A DNA stretch of 64,000 bases. Source: Triticum aestivum (taxonomy: Eukaryota > Streptophyta > Magnoliopsida > Poales > Poaceae). Position 1 is the first letter of the stretch; every line of letters starts with the position of its first letter. Below are positions 45,963 to 57,223 of this stretch, piece by piece. Where the stretch lies: positions 227,847,780 through 227,911,779 of the forward strand of contig NC_057808.1 of the NCBI RefSeq assembly GCF_018294505.1, in the 5' to 3' direction. Position numbers and translations under genes: made by a program. The notes beneath the pieces were generated by a model. The model worked only from the letters and a program-made list of their open reading frames with translations, had not been told where the DNA came from and made no database searches.

Positions 45963-47038
45963 GCTCGTCCTTGTCGCTGTACCTTCCCCGCATCGCCCGC
46001 TTCGCCTTGTCGCGCAGCTCACGCTCCCGCCTGCGCTCCGCCTCCAGATCCGCTGCCTCCATCGGACGCTTCTCAGCCCACCGATCCCCCATCACCACCG
46101 ACGTGTACGAGTTGGGAAGAGGTGGAGGGGGAGGAGAGATCTGGATGAGGCGCGCTGTGTGAGCCCAGCGCCGCACCTCCCTAGCAGCTGAGGGAAAACC
46201 TAACCAGGGTTTCCGACTGCCTCGCTTCACCCATTTATAGCTGGGCGATGGCCTGGACGGTGGGCTGTTTGGGCCAGGCCTAGCGCTCCCCGCATTAGCC
46301 TGGGTCACACCCCCCACCAGGGTCTCTGCCCGAATGGGCCCCGCGCTTACCACTGACCCAACACCCGCACCCTTGGGCCCCGGCCCACCAGGTGTCGATT
46401 CGGCCCGTGGCCCAGCACCAACGACCCTAGGCACCAAAGGCGGGTCCAGTCCCACTGGGCGCCCAGCGCCGCCGCCGCCCGCCGGGGGGAGGGAAGGGGA
46501 AGGCAAGGCCAGTCCATGGCCCTCTCCGACCCCCCCTCACCGCACGGCCTGGACAGGTTCTCCGCCGCCCGCGCCCGAATCGAGCACGCCGCAGCCGTCG
46601 TCGGGTCCCCACTCGCCGGAGACGTCGGCTGCCACACCCGAGCCGCCAAGGCACGCGGACCTTTGCCACCAGGCGCAAAGCGGCGCAGCCGACCAGCCGC
46701 CCCCCGTCCCAACTCCGCCGCGAAAGCAATGAAGTCGCAGACCAGGGGCCCCGCCGGCGCCGCCCCCAGGCCTTCGCGCCCTCGACCTCCGCATCGACCT
46801 CCTCGTCCAAGTCCTCACCTGAGAGCGCCCAGAACCTGTTTCCACTGGCCCCCCGCGTCGCCCTCGACGCAGGAGAGGGAAGGGGGAAGGAGGCGCGCCC
46901 AGGCGAGCCCCCGCTGCCTCGCCGGACCAGCTCCCAACCGTCCTGCGCCGCCGACTTCGACGCCGAACACGCGTCGCCCGCGCAGTCGCCCGCTCGAGAC
47001 CCCAACGGCTCGCTCATTTCAAAACCCCACCTGGACAT
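45963..47038 (-). pseudogene. LINE ORF1, N-terminal part and leader
   Basis: Beyond the chimeric element the LINE continues. Reading left from 47038, MSRWGFEMSEPLGSR leads to DGWELVRRGSGG and NRFWALSGEDLDEEVD, a block common near the start of plant LINE ORF1 proteins. Frame changes follow. The 46094-45960 stretch reads MGDRWAEKRPMEAADLEAER...GRYSDKDERE and runs directly into the sequence left of 34081 once the element and one CTCCC are removed. A TAG shortly after the junction breaks the frame. The region is very GC-rich, so several long open frames on the plus strand are by-products. Confidence 0.7.
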
Positions 47039-47289
47039 CCTCGGTAAGGACTCAAACCTGACGTAGATATGCCTTCATATAACTAAGAAAGAGGCGTGGA
47101 ATCACCCATATCAAGTTCCTATGTTCTATTCTTGCTTGGGAGCTCTCAAGACTTGATGAAAACACTTAATGTGATTTCTCTCTAAAAGGACTTGTTTTCA
47201 CGAAGGATACGACGACAAGAATCTAAGCGTTACTCAGAGAAAGTCCTGGTGCTCGCATTTATCTTGCATTTATTTTAAAATTTCCGGCG

Positions 47290-47481
47290 ATACACGTTCA
47301 GTGGGAGGAGACGTTTCCGTCGACTACGAGGCGCCTACAGTGACTTCGTAAAATCTCAAGATGATATGCCGACTCAATCCCTCGAAGGTGCTCATAGGGT
47401 TAGGATGTGCGTGTGTGCGTTCATAGGGGTGAATGTATGCGCGTATATATGAGCGTTTGTGTGTACTTATGTTTAAAAAAA
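47290..47481 (+). mobile_element. 3' end of a LINE or SINE with A-tail
   Basis: The stretch with GGCGCCTACAGTGACTTCG, GATGATATGCCGACTCAATC and GTGTGTGCGTTCATAGGGGT is a repeat end I have often seen near wheat genes. It finishes in GTTT and seven A (47475-47481). No coding part is attached, so it is a short, 5'-truncated copy. LINE or SINE cannot be decided from this alone. Confidence 0.5.
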
Positions 47482-49021
47482 CCTAGAAACAGCCATACGA
47501 GGGGGTGGTGCGTGTGTTATCCCCTACTCCGTCTGGTTTGTTGGAGGTCTATTTAGCACACGAATATTTTGCAGTAAATAAAACAGGTGGTTGGACGAGG
47601 AGAGTTTTGGTCTTTGGAAGATTCAGTATTCAGTTACAATTTGAATTTAATACCAAAAATCTGCAAGATAAAATGGGAATTCTGGTTTTCCCCCTTCCAT
47701 TTTACCACCAAAAAACCGGATAGATTTTTTTTTTGGAACTTCAGTATTTATTTAATTTTGGACTTACTGCCAACATTTGTTTTTCTAATTTTGAACTTAG
47801 TCCCAAAGCATCCCAGATAATTAATCAGAGCTAGCTCCTTGTCCCAATCGTCGGGTAGAATTTGTGAATTTCCATCTAAGTTTCCCTCTAATCTCCTCAT
47901 CTGCTAAGATAGCCATGCAACTTTCAGCAGCAACAGTTTCACACCAAACCAAAGCTCTCTGGGCAACACACCTCTGATGCAGTACAAATCGTAAGCAGAA
48001 CGAACTTGCCATAACTAAAAATACAGCGGTTATCACACAAAGGTCACAAACATTATGTTATATGTAGTGTACGAGTAGCGTCACATCACATCACATTTGC
48101 CGGTTGATAATATGGCTGCATTCAGGATTTCAGGTCGGCAGTTATTGGTACATGCAGCAGTCTTGTATGGTTCGTTGGATTCCATATAGTTTCTTAAGAC
48201 AACTGGACTCAAATGCGGCCATACCTGGAAGAATGCATTGCAAATAAAACTGTGATTAGTGGAAATTGAAAAAGGAAACAAGATCAGGGAGATTTGATGA
48301 GGAATCAGTCCTCCATACTAACCCTCAGAGAACAAAACCAAATTAGCACACTTGATTCAGTATTCATTTGTGAATCTCATTCCAGACAAGGCTCTAAAAC
48401 ATAAATGATAAATGCCAGCCATGCTTTTAATTGTGCGGTCTACTCGCATACTAGGTACTGTATTTCGCAATTTCAAACAAAAAGAATCAAAGAAAGCGTA
48501 GTGTACTAAGCCCTTATTGCACAAAGTCAAGCACATGCATATCATGCTGGCAAGTTAAAAGAACATAATCTGCAATGGAAAGCCATTAAGTTATAAAACG
48601 GTCAACTAACTAAGGACCACAGTAATCCTAACATGACATAATTCTCAAACCAAGCTTTACTTCATAAGGCAATCATATTTCCAAAGACACCTAGGAATGA
48701 ACGTTATATAGTCCTATAACCAGACATAGAAATAACAAAAACCAAGTTAAGAATTTCGGCCGAAAAGCTGAAACTTTCTTTACTGTGGTCCACTGAAGAA
48801 ATAAAAGCACACAGGCCCATGGCACAATAAATTCAAAATATGTGTGACATTGAGCTTGAAATTAAACTCGAAGAAGGTTATTCCCAGAAAATAAACAGAC
48901 TGAATGGCAGACAACTACTATGATTTAGTAAATCAGTTGTATTCGTGTATACTGATGTGAAACTGGTGAGAAAAGGTTCAATAAACTCCTATGGCTATGT
49001 GTTACTGCCACATTTAGAAGA
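47482..49021. other. intergenic, nothing recognised
   Basis: AT-rich DNA without a supported gene or RNA. Open frames here are short and have no domain. Confidence 0.5.
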
Positions 49022-49304
49022 NNNNNNNNNNNNNNNNNNNNNNNNNNNNNNNNNNNNNNNNNNNNNNNNNNNNNNNNNNNNNNNNNNNNNNNNNNNNNNN
49101 NNNNNNNNNNNNNNNNNNNNNNNNNNNNNNNNNNNNNNNNNNNNNNNNNNNNNNNNNNNNNNNNNNNNNNNNNNNNNNNNNNNNNNNNNNNNNNNNNNNN
49201 NNNNNNNNNNNNNNNNNNNNNNNNNNNNNNNNNNNNNNNNNNNNNNNNNNNNNNNNNNNNNNNNNNNNNNNNNNNNNNNNNNNNNNNNNNNNNNNNNNNN
49301 NNNN
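49022..49304. other. assembly gap (283 N)
   Basis: Run of unknown bases. Any translation across it is meaningless. Confidence 1.
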
Positions 49305-50300
49305 ATCAGAGTGATCAGTTCCGCACACAGTATTCAAACTTGAGTCTGCGAAGAGATGCCACCGCGTTCTTGCATCTGGGCTAAGAGCCCATCCACTGCA
49401 ACATTTTAGAGCATTTGCAAAAATCTATCAAGCTAAACAACGAAACCTGGTGGCTGACATAACAAGCATAAAACGGAGAACTTCAGGGCATGCTATTTAC
49501 AAATGAGTGAGCATGGCATGACTCTTACAAATACACAAATCTTGTACTATCTAGCAACTACAATACTACATCCTTATTTTTTTTACGGGGAGCAACTACA
49601 ACCATGTTATTTCCACTCAGGCCTTGTACAATGGTGGGTGCTTATGCCAGGTGCTCAAGGAAAAAGACTAGCGTTGCGTCGCAAATAAACGTGGTCTCGC
49701 AATGCGGAGGTGCTAGTCAGAGGTGCTTCAGTTGCTTTAACGTTGGCGTAGCGCCTGGCCTGGCACCCGTTCTCTCCAACGCTGGGATGTTACACAACTA
49801 AAATAATGATCGCATGTTCAGCTCCCTCCGCTAAAATAACGCTCACACGCTCAGCTCCCTCCTCCTCACGCTATCCTCTCATCTCCTCCGTATTCTGACC
49901 GCACAAAACACCAAAGCACAATCTCAATTCTCAAGTTGATTCTATTCAGCTCACAGAGACTAGTTCAATAACTCAGATGTGCACAGAACCTCGATTTAGA
50001 TACATGGTAAGCTACACCCTCTCACTTGCTTAGCATAGTTGTCAGAGATGCCCAATTTATCAGTACAAACGAATATCAGATAAAACTCAAATATCCAGAG
50101 GCAACTTCAAGCCTTCACAGTCGACGAGTCTCTCAAAACTAAAACCATCCCAAGCGGAGTCCCCCCAAAATTAAACCCTCCTAATCGAGGAGTACTAATA
50201 AACCATCCTAATCGACGAACACCGCTAAGAACCGTAACACGTCGAGAGGCAATTTCGACGGAGCAGCAGCAAAATTACATGGAGGAAACGAGGGGAGAAA
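49305..50300. other. intergenic, 3' side of UBL5; possible MITE fragment
   Basis: No gene is seen. At about 49619-49795 GGCCTTGTACAATGG... through TCTCCAACGCTGGGATG looks like part of a small non-autonomous DNA transposon, but no matching inverted end is found. The right part should contain the UBL5 3' untranslated region. Confidence 0.35.
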
Positions 50301-50307
50301 TTTACTT

Positions 50308-50355
<48 letters not shown>

Positions 50356-50529
50356 GCCGAGGGTGATGTGGTCCTTGTAGATGGTGTACCACTTCTGGAT
50401 GCGGATCTTCTCGGGCCTGGTTCCCGTCTGCGCCGCGACGAGCTTCTTCAGGTCGCCGATGGTGTCGTCCTCGTTGCACTTCACCCGCACCTTCTTCCCC
50501 AGCCTGTCGTTCAGCACCACCTCGATCAT
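50308..50529 (-). CDS. UBL5: ubiquitin-like protein 5 (UBL5/Hub1)
   Basis: A single-exon 73-residue protein begins [16 protein letters not shown] and ends GMGLELYYN with a TAG stop. Length and sequence fit UBL5/Hub1 closely, including the C-terminal YY-N ending instead of the di-glycine of true ubiquitin. UBL5 binds spliceosome proteins without being conjugated and affects pre-mRNA splicing; in animals it also acts in the mitochondrial stress response. The fold is a beta-grasp, with [20 protein letters not shown] as the conserved second half. Another frame across the same bases is longer but is only a shadow. The gene lies on the same strand as DMC1, about 3 kb beyond its 3' end. Confidence 0.96.
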
Positions 50530-50712
50530 CTTCTCCGCTGCTCCCTCCCAAACCCTAGCTCCTCACGAACCTGCGCCCCGCGAAATCTCTCGAAGGATGA
50601 TTTTTTTTTCTCGAAGAGACGAAGAGGCTTGTGTGCGGTGCGGGCCATGGAGTTTCCACATTCGAGTTTAGACGCACCCTGTGAACAGTAATAAAACTAG
50701 AAAAATAATAAA

Positions 50713-50884
50713 GAGCATAATTGGTTTGCTGCTAAAAATTGGCATGCCAAATATTGGGTACTACTTAGTTGGTTCTTGCCTATCTCACATAAAATTGCCA
50801 ATAATTGGCAAGTTTTGGTAATTCCAATAGTTGGCAAGTTTTGGTATTGGCAAGCCAAATATTAGCAACAAACCAATTATGCTC
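50713..50884. mobile_element. 172-base MITE
   Basis: The ends GAGCATAATTGGTTTGCTGC (50713 on) and GCAACAAACCAATTATGCTC (to 50884) are inverted repeats of 23 bases with one mismatch. The inside is AT-rich with repeats of TTGGCAAGTTTTGG and no gene. Flanking AAA on both sides may be a three-base duplication, which would suit PIF/Harbinger, but a run of A is weak evidence. It lies about 180 bases upstream of the UBL5 start. Confidence 0.7.
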
Positions 50885-51937
50885 AAAATATTTCTGATTT
50901 TTTAACAAACATCGTTGATTTTTTTTCCCAGACCTCCATGAATGAATTTGCACGCAGCTGTAAAACTAGGCATTGTTTGTTGTAAAGAAAACCCAGAAAT
51001 TTTCTATTTTTTAGATTTTATATTGTTCATAGCAGGAGTATTTGAGCTCGGGATTAAAAAAGCACTTTCGGTGTGGAGGCTGCTTTCTACAGTACGAGAC
51101 GGCTTCTGTTATCGTATCTGCACTGTTCATCCGTAGGTGGACTGGTCGCGTTTGACTACAGATCGAACCCCGGCGAGTCTCTTCGACTTTGAATTCAAAA
51201 TTTTCAACTACATATTCGAGAGTCCCCCCCCCTCCCCCGCCAGCCTGTTCAGGAGGAAAAAGATGGTTGACATATAAATACTTTAATGTATTTCTTTATC
51301 TTCCAGGTTGTTCGTAAGGCTGGTTTGATTAATAAATTTGTGCATCTTACTTTTTAGAAAAAGATAACTCAGAGGTGTAGATGTCTGAGATTGTAGTGAC
51401 AAGGGCTCACATAGGCACGAAGCCTTTTTATCCTTCACCTTACTCCCATGAAACCATAGAGCTGCGGCACCTATCTACCTACTCCCAGCAAAATTATGAG
51501 CCCTTCTCGGGAGGGGCGGTGACCCCATTGTTTCGGGCTGGCGGTGATTTGGTAAAAAAAAAAATCATTTTATGTTTTGGTGGTGAAAGAAAGCTGGTTG
51601 TAGTCTAGATTTCTTGGTTGAGAGCCTGCTAGCTGATTGTAATAGACATTTTTCGCTTTTGATACATTACTAAAATCCTAGTTTCGATGCAAAAAAAGGA
51701 AATAGACTATAATACCCTTTATATGAAGGGGTATGTTTAAATTTCCACCATTAATTCTATAGACGTGGGAGTGTACAAAGCAGAACCCTAGAGAACCAGT
51801 TTAACTAGCAAACTCCTTGATTGTGGTTCATTCTATATCAGCTTTTGATTTTTGTTAATACCACAAAAATGTTCAGTAAACCGAACATCACTACGCAACG
51901 GAAATGAGAAGCTTCAAGGAACTTACATACATTCTGA
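50885..51937. other. intergenic, nothing recognised
   Basis: No supported gene, RNA or complete repeat. A C-rich run lies near 51224-51240. Confidence 0.5.
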
Positions 51938-52440
51938 TTTTTTTTGTGGGTGAAAAATCGTATTACTTAACTCCTAGTGTTCATACAATCAGCAAGAGCT
52001 AGCTCTATAGCATCATCTGGGCAGAACCGACCCAAGTCATGGTCCTACTTCCATTCTAGCAAATCTAGCTAAGCTATCACTAACGTACGGTTAACATGAG
52101 TAATACAAGAATCACGGAGACCCATAAGGTACTTGATCTTCCTAACTATCAGTGAATAAACTGATCTGTCCAAATCCCTCGGCTGGATCAATTTGGCTAC
52201 AATGATCGAGTCCATCTCCACAATGATAGGTAGGTCACGCACACAATTCGGCTTCCAAAGCTTCACAACAAGAGAAAAGTTCTCTACAAGATGAGAATAT
52301 AATGCTTCCTTTGTCATGCGTAGGACCAATGAACCATACCGACCCCTCCTTTACGATCCTCGGTATAAGATCCATCAATGTTCAGCTTGACCAAACCAAC
52401 ATTACGCGGACTCCACATTCTGCATTGTTGCTGCAAATCT
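51938..52440 (-). pseudogene. RNase H domain remnant of a LINE (5'-truncated)
   Basis: Reading leftwards from about 52385 the minus strand gives NIDGSYTEDRKGGVG, then after a shift LPIIVEMDSIIVAKLIQ, DLDRSVYSLIVRKIKYLMGL and CITHVNRT. After further breaks comes DDAIELALADCMNTRS. This is the RNase H-like (RVT_3) domain at the C-terminus of many plant LINE ORF2 proteins. An A-run (minus strand, about 51940-51948) follows the stop as a tail would. Frameshifts and stops show it is dead. A processed copy of a host RNase H-like gene is the alternative. Confidence 0.65.
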
Positions 52441-52972
52441 CTGCGGCTTCTTTTCTTGAGACGCACATCTCACTGCGAGCAGAGTTCGTGCAGACCTCAT
52501 CTGGTGCTATTATACGTCGATATTTTCATGCCGACTAGATTATTGGACACCAAGCAAGCTGACAATTAAACATTTATCCATGAAAACATCCACCTTTGTG
52601 CATTGCAACTAATGTGATATAGATATCTCTATCTCTGTAGGGAACACAATCAACCATAAGTTGCGGAGGCAGGGTTGAGCGGACTAAATGAGATATGTCC
52701 GAACCCTGACCACACTTTTTTTATTTTTCACTCATATTTCTTTCTCCCTTGCTGGCTGACATGTAGGAATCATCCCCTGCCAAATGGAGAGCAAACCAGA
52801 AAAAAAACAAAGAGTAGAATAAACCAGCCGATGTGGCATGCACATCAGCACTAAAGCAGAAAAATATATATTAAATGGGGTAATTTGTGGCACAAGTTTG
52901 CTTAAAATTGGTAAAAACATGGGAAAACTCCAAAATGTTGTAATTGCTGCCACGAACATGAAACTAGAGGAT

Positions 52973-53036
52973 AAAAAATGGAATTCACTTCAATGCTTAT
53001 TTAGAAAAAATGGAATTCACTTCAATGCTTATTTAG
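52973..53036 (+). repeat. 32-base perfect tandem duplication
   Basis: AAAAAATGGAATTCACTTCA with its next 12 bases is present twice in direct succession (52973-53004, 53005-53036). It lies in the spacer beyond the 3' end of DMC1. Confidence 0.9.
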
Positions 53037-53507
53037 AGCTCGATCCATGCAAGATAATGGAGTCCACTATTACTCATACAGAGAGAGAATGGAAGATCAC
53101 TTTGTGTATATAAGTAACAAAAGCATATGACTATTGAATATTGATGCAGTTTTTAAGCTAGAATCTAGAGACGGACTATTTCATTCTTCAAAGAATAAGA
53201 CAGACTATTTCATTTTCATATCCTTCAGTTTGGTGTCTCCCTGAAGCAAAAAACATGTTAACCTTACATCTCCACTACATCAGGCTAAGGTCTTATGATG
53301 AGTCATGCGAGATAACTTTTGTCCTCAGCACAAATCCTTAAGGCATTACAAGCTTACGGAACACCCAACAGGAGGTATAAACAGCATAGAGGTTGCCCAA
53401 TTTCTTTTCTGCAGTGGCAAAAACAGAGTAACGGTGCAGTAGCCTTTGTCGATTTTGCTAGCAGAACTATTCAACAGTTTAAGACAGGAAGCGCCCTGGA
53501 TGAACAA
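53037..53507. other. 3' flank of DMC1
   Basis: Presumed 3' untranslated region and terminator area of DMC1 on the minus strand. No gene is seen. Exact polyadenylation cannot be placed. Confidence 0.4.
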
Positions 53508-56500
53508 TCAGTCTTTCACATCCATCAATCCGCCTGTTGTGATCTGGAAAACGTGTTGGTGGTCAAGGGAAACAATTTCTCGACATCTGATCGTCGCTAA
53601 TTTGTGCTACGTGAAGCTTCAGTAAAGGAGGTTAACAACTAGAACTAAATCATAAACTTTGCTGTGCAAGTCTGAGCAAAACAATCCTATCAAGAGTTCA
53701 ACAACCAAACAAATTAAAGCAATGAATAGCGCACAAGCAGTAAACAAGTAGTATAGAGCAAAAGGATATAGCTTCTCCCTCGGGAAGGTTAGGGGCGTCA
53801 AAGATCTTGCAGACACGCTGCTCGCCTTTGCCTTTCCTCAGCATCAACCGGATGGTGGCTGCATGCGCCAGCACGTGGCCTCCCGCCGGCTTTTTGGGGT
53901 CAGTGATGAACATACCACCACCTGGGTCCGCAATCACTGGAACAAGGAAAGAACTTATATGATTTGAGATCCACGAATATAAGGAGCTCTTTCTTGGAAC
54001 AGACAGGATAGATTGGAAAGCACACCTTGGTTGGTGATGTACACTGCAACATTGAACTCCTCAGCAATCTTTGTAAGGCGGGACAGCATTTGTGCCAGCT
54101 TTTGCTGCAGTTCCAGAGCACATCACTTAAAGCAAGTGTATAAAATGCAAGCAGCATTCGACTACTTCATGAGTTGCTTGATTTTTTCATGTAGTTAGCT
54201 AGTTACAGTAGAATACCTGACGCTCTGCAAGTTCACCCCTACCACTGAAATCAACACGGAACAGCGCAATCACAGAATCCACGATCTATCATTTCCAAGT
54301 CAAACAAAGAACACATGAGCACAGTTGAGATCTATCAACTTGTAAATTTACATGGCAGCAAAGTCATGCGTACCAGAAGCCTGAAAGGCTCTTCAGCCAT
54401 CTTGGCAGCAAGGCCCAGGAGTAAGTTGTACTGGTGCTCATAGGTGTAGGCACGAGCATATATGATCTAAAACAGAAAGATCACAAATTAAACAAAGATC
54501 TCGATCTATTCTTCCTTAAATGGGTTATAAGAGAGATGTAAAAGGACCCATACATTGTCAAGAACAGCATTGGCATCCATCCCAAATCTCTCAGCAATTG
54601 GCACAATGCGTTCAGGCCGGCTGATAACTCCGTTAAGGGAACAGTTTCGAGAAATACAGGAATGTAAATGAATTCATCGAACAAATCAGCTATAGGTATT
54701 ACTAAGGAATTCAAAGGATACAATGTTCCCTCAGTGTCAATGTAGGCAACCTTCCCGTTCCCACCATGCATGTGGAGTGGAAGCTGTTATACATTTGATT
54801 AAACATGGAGAGTTATTCATGGATTCTGTTCTAGTGAGGTTTCATCGATAAAATACAAGGCAGGAAATGGACCTGAGTGGAGACACAAAGAGTATGAGCC
54901 AACTGGGTCTTCCCTGACCTGCAAGACAAAGTAAATAATATGGATTTTAACGCTAGAAAGTTGGAATTGAGAAATGGTTGAGTAACAAATGTGCTTTGGA
55001 AATCAACATTACAACTGTGCTCAATAATAAGAGCAGGTGCGTGTTGCATCAGGGAAATAGTGATAGTAATATTGATGTAGATTTGTTTGAGTTTTGGCAT
55101 GCAACATGTATCCAGTATTCAATGTTAGCATCACAGCAACCATGCTTTCGAATTCTTATATGCACTACCATCAATACCTCTGGAAGACTAGACAGTAGAA
55201 AAGGAGGTGAAAGAAGCTTATGAGAGTTTTAGCACCATGTACTAAAAAATTACTAGGACTAGCTACTGCCAAATATGGCACAAATCATACATAACAGAGC
55301 TACAACTAATAGGCGGTCCCTGCAAAAAAAGAAGAAACCAAGAAGAAAATGGTAACGGGAACATTTACTCACCGGAACTCTCCAAATGCCTCTGTGATAC
55401 AGAGTGTTTCAATCCCTCCTTCAAATTACGCAAATATTTGAATAGGTTAGAGCATAACATCAGGAATAATCAGAACAGAATCAAGGATGACATATGTTAC
55501 CTCCAAGCAGCTCATCAAGCGTTTGGCTCCCAGTGGTAATCCGGACAACAGACTTTCGCTTCAATATACGGAAAAGTAAATCAAACAACCGGGCAGTACA
55601 CAGGTGGAGTAATGAAAGCACTCAAGCAGATTCCAAAAACAAACTATTATTTACAGTAAGTTTAGCATAGTAGCACTATGGCCAAAACAGTACTAAACTG
55701 TATGATCGTCCTTAATCAGTAGCTTAGCTCCTAAACCTCACCTTAATAAGGAGATCACTTCCTGTCATGAAACCCTGACTCTGAAAATCAAATAGTACAC
55801 AAACTTCAGAAGATTCTATCGCATAGCACAGATGGCACAGAGGTTGTAAACCAGAATCAATGCAAAGAGAATAATATGGCACAGAAGTTCTAAACCAGAA
55901 TCAATGCAAAGATGATAACAATCATACCAGAAGTTTTTCAGCAGCCTCACAGATCTTATCAACCTTCGCTTCAGACAAGCCCTTAATCCCTGTAAGGCTC
56001 TGCAAGATGAATCCGTACATTGATACTGAAACAACATCAATCATGTGTTGAAACTTGAATACATAAAGCTACTAATAACAGTCATGTGTCGTGCACCAGA
56101 AATCAACTTCAGCATGCAACCACAAATTTTAGGGAGAATGCGTGCAGATTTAGGCTCTGAAGGGATTTTGACCTTCTTGGTGTGCATCATCAGCCCATTG
56201 CAAGTGTAGATCCCCGCATCCTGCAGCTTCTTCACGTCTCCTGAGTTTATTCCCTGCGAGATCACTGTTTGGACGAGTGATTAGTTACAGCGTTACAAGG
56301 AATGTTACGGCTTAGGATTCAAATTCATGGCAATGAACAAAGTGCACGACGAACCAATTGGATCACGCAAACAAAACACAAGCGCGGATCACATCTAGGC
56401 AAATGTTTAAAGTAAACTTGCTAAACTCGCGGAAGCTACCCGTAATTATGGAACATAACAGGTGAACATTCAGAAAAAAAAAGTGGAACAGATAAGGAAG

Positions 56501-57223
56501 ACAGGCTTAAAACCCTACGCCTCGAAGTGCAGGAAAACGCGTCCGTAATTGGTCCAAGTTTCCACAGAAAACCCACGCGATTGAACTGTATCTAGTTTCG
56601 AATTCGAAAGGATTCTACAGCCAGTGATCGCTACGGCAGATTAAACGCATGGCAGCTCAAAATTGGGGCTAAATTCAGACTAATTCGTGGAGAAAAAACG
56701 GCACCACACAGCGATTAGCACAAACTAGCCGGTAAAGAGAAATCAAGTGGGGGGCATCAACAAAGCTGCACGAAATTAGGCTACCAAAGGGCGCTAGTTA
56801 ATCCCCAGATTGCACGACATAGGGGAGAAAATCAAAACCAACGCAACAGGAGCACACGACCACGCGCTGCACGCACCAAAAACCAACCAAATGTGGAGGC
56901 TAAGCGAAATCCGCACCAAATCCATCTCCAAACAGCACGAAATTGCGACCGAAACGCGCGAACTTAGAGGCGGAAGCACCCGGGACGCAACGGTGAGCAG
57001 GCCTAACCCCCACGCGCCGACACGCGCGCGACGCAGGCACACGAACAAGCAAGTAAATGCAGCACCGGAGACGGGGCGGCGGGAGGGTTTGGAGAGGAGA
57101 GGGGTTGGAGGCGGCGAACGTACACTTGTCGATGGACTCGAAGCACTCCTCCTCCTCCTCCACCCGGTCGGCCTCCATGAGCTGGAGCTGCCCGCCCTCG
57201 TCGTACTGCTTGGACGGCGCCAT
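53508..57223 (-). CDS. DMC1: meiotic recombinase DMC1
   Basis: Fourteen coding exons join to exactly 344 codons plus stop: 57223-57124, 56264-56173, 55999-55928, 55780-55742, 55558-55501, 55418-55373, 54918-54873, 54783-54722, 54620-54554, 54466-54374, 54285-54217, 54104-54026, 53936-53770, 53552-53508. The protein starts [19 protein letters not shown]. It has an N-terminal helix-hairpin-helix region ([14 protein letters not shown], about 67-80), Walker A GEFRSGKT (133-140), Walker B LLIVD (224-228), the DNA-binding loops around [11 protein letters not shown] and [10 protein letters not shown], and ends [17 protein letters not shown]1 forms filaments on single-stranded DNA and drives strand exchange between homologues in meiotic prophase. 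No stop or shift is found, so the gene looks intact. Introns 8 and 13 carry U12-type signals. DMC1 is single-copy per wheat subgenome, on group 5 as I recall. Confidence 0.96.
53553..53769 (-). other. DMC1: DMC1 intron 13, U12-type AT-AC
   Basis: The 217-base intron begins ATATCCTTTT directly after GAA-GCT and ends CCAACAC before GTTTTCCAG. It has no GT or AG alternative that keeps the conserved EGEA-VFQ join. TTCCCTTGAC, close to the U12 branch consensus TTCCTTRAC, lies about 11 bases before the AC end. These are the hallmarks of an intron removed by the minor spliceosome. Confidence 0.92.
54621..54721 (-). other. DMC1: DMC1 intron 8, U12-type GT-AG
   Basis: The 101-base intron begins GTATCCTTTG, a match to the U12 donor RTATCCTTT, and ends GGAGTTATCAG. 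TTCCCTTAAC lies about 12 bases before the end, as a U12 branch site should. It splits the codon for Phe172. Confidence 0.9.
55828..55918. repeat. imperfect duplication in DMC1 intron 3
   Basis: GGCACAGAGGTTGTAAACCAGAATC... and GGCACAGAAGTTCTAAACCAGAATC... are adjacent, about 45 bases each, with a few differences. It is spliced out. Confidence 0.7.

Noticed and set aside
46334..47061. Long proline/arginine-rich open frames on the plus strand
   Set aside because: They are by-products of a GC-rich LINE region. The minus strand has recognisable LINE ORF1 blocks (DGWELVRRG, NRFWALSGEDLDEE).
48945..49343. Open frames spanning the run of N
   Set aside because: They exist only because unknown bases contain no stops.
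50225..50551. A 108-codon frame over UBL5
   Set aside because: It is a shadow frame. The 73-residue UBL5 frame at 50308-50529 is a near-exact family match in length and sequence.
53508..53940. A conventional GT-AG intron at the end of DMC1
   Set aside because: No GT follows EGEA, and using the AG in CCAG would delete the conserved VFQ. Only AT-AC preserves the protein.
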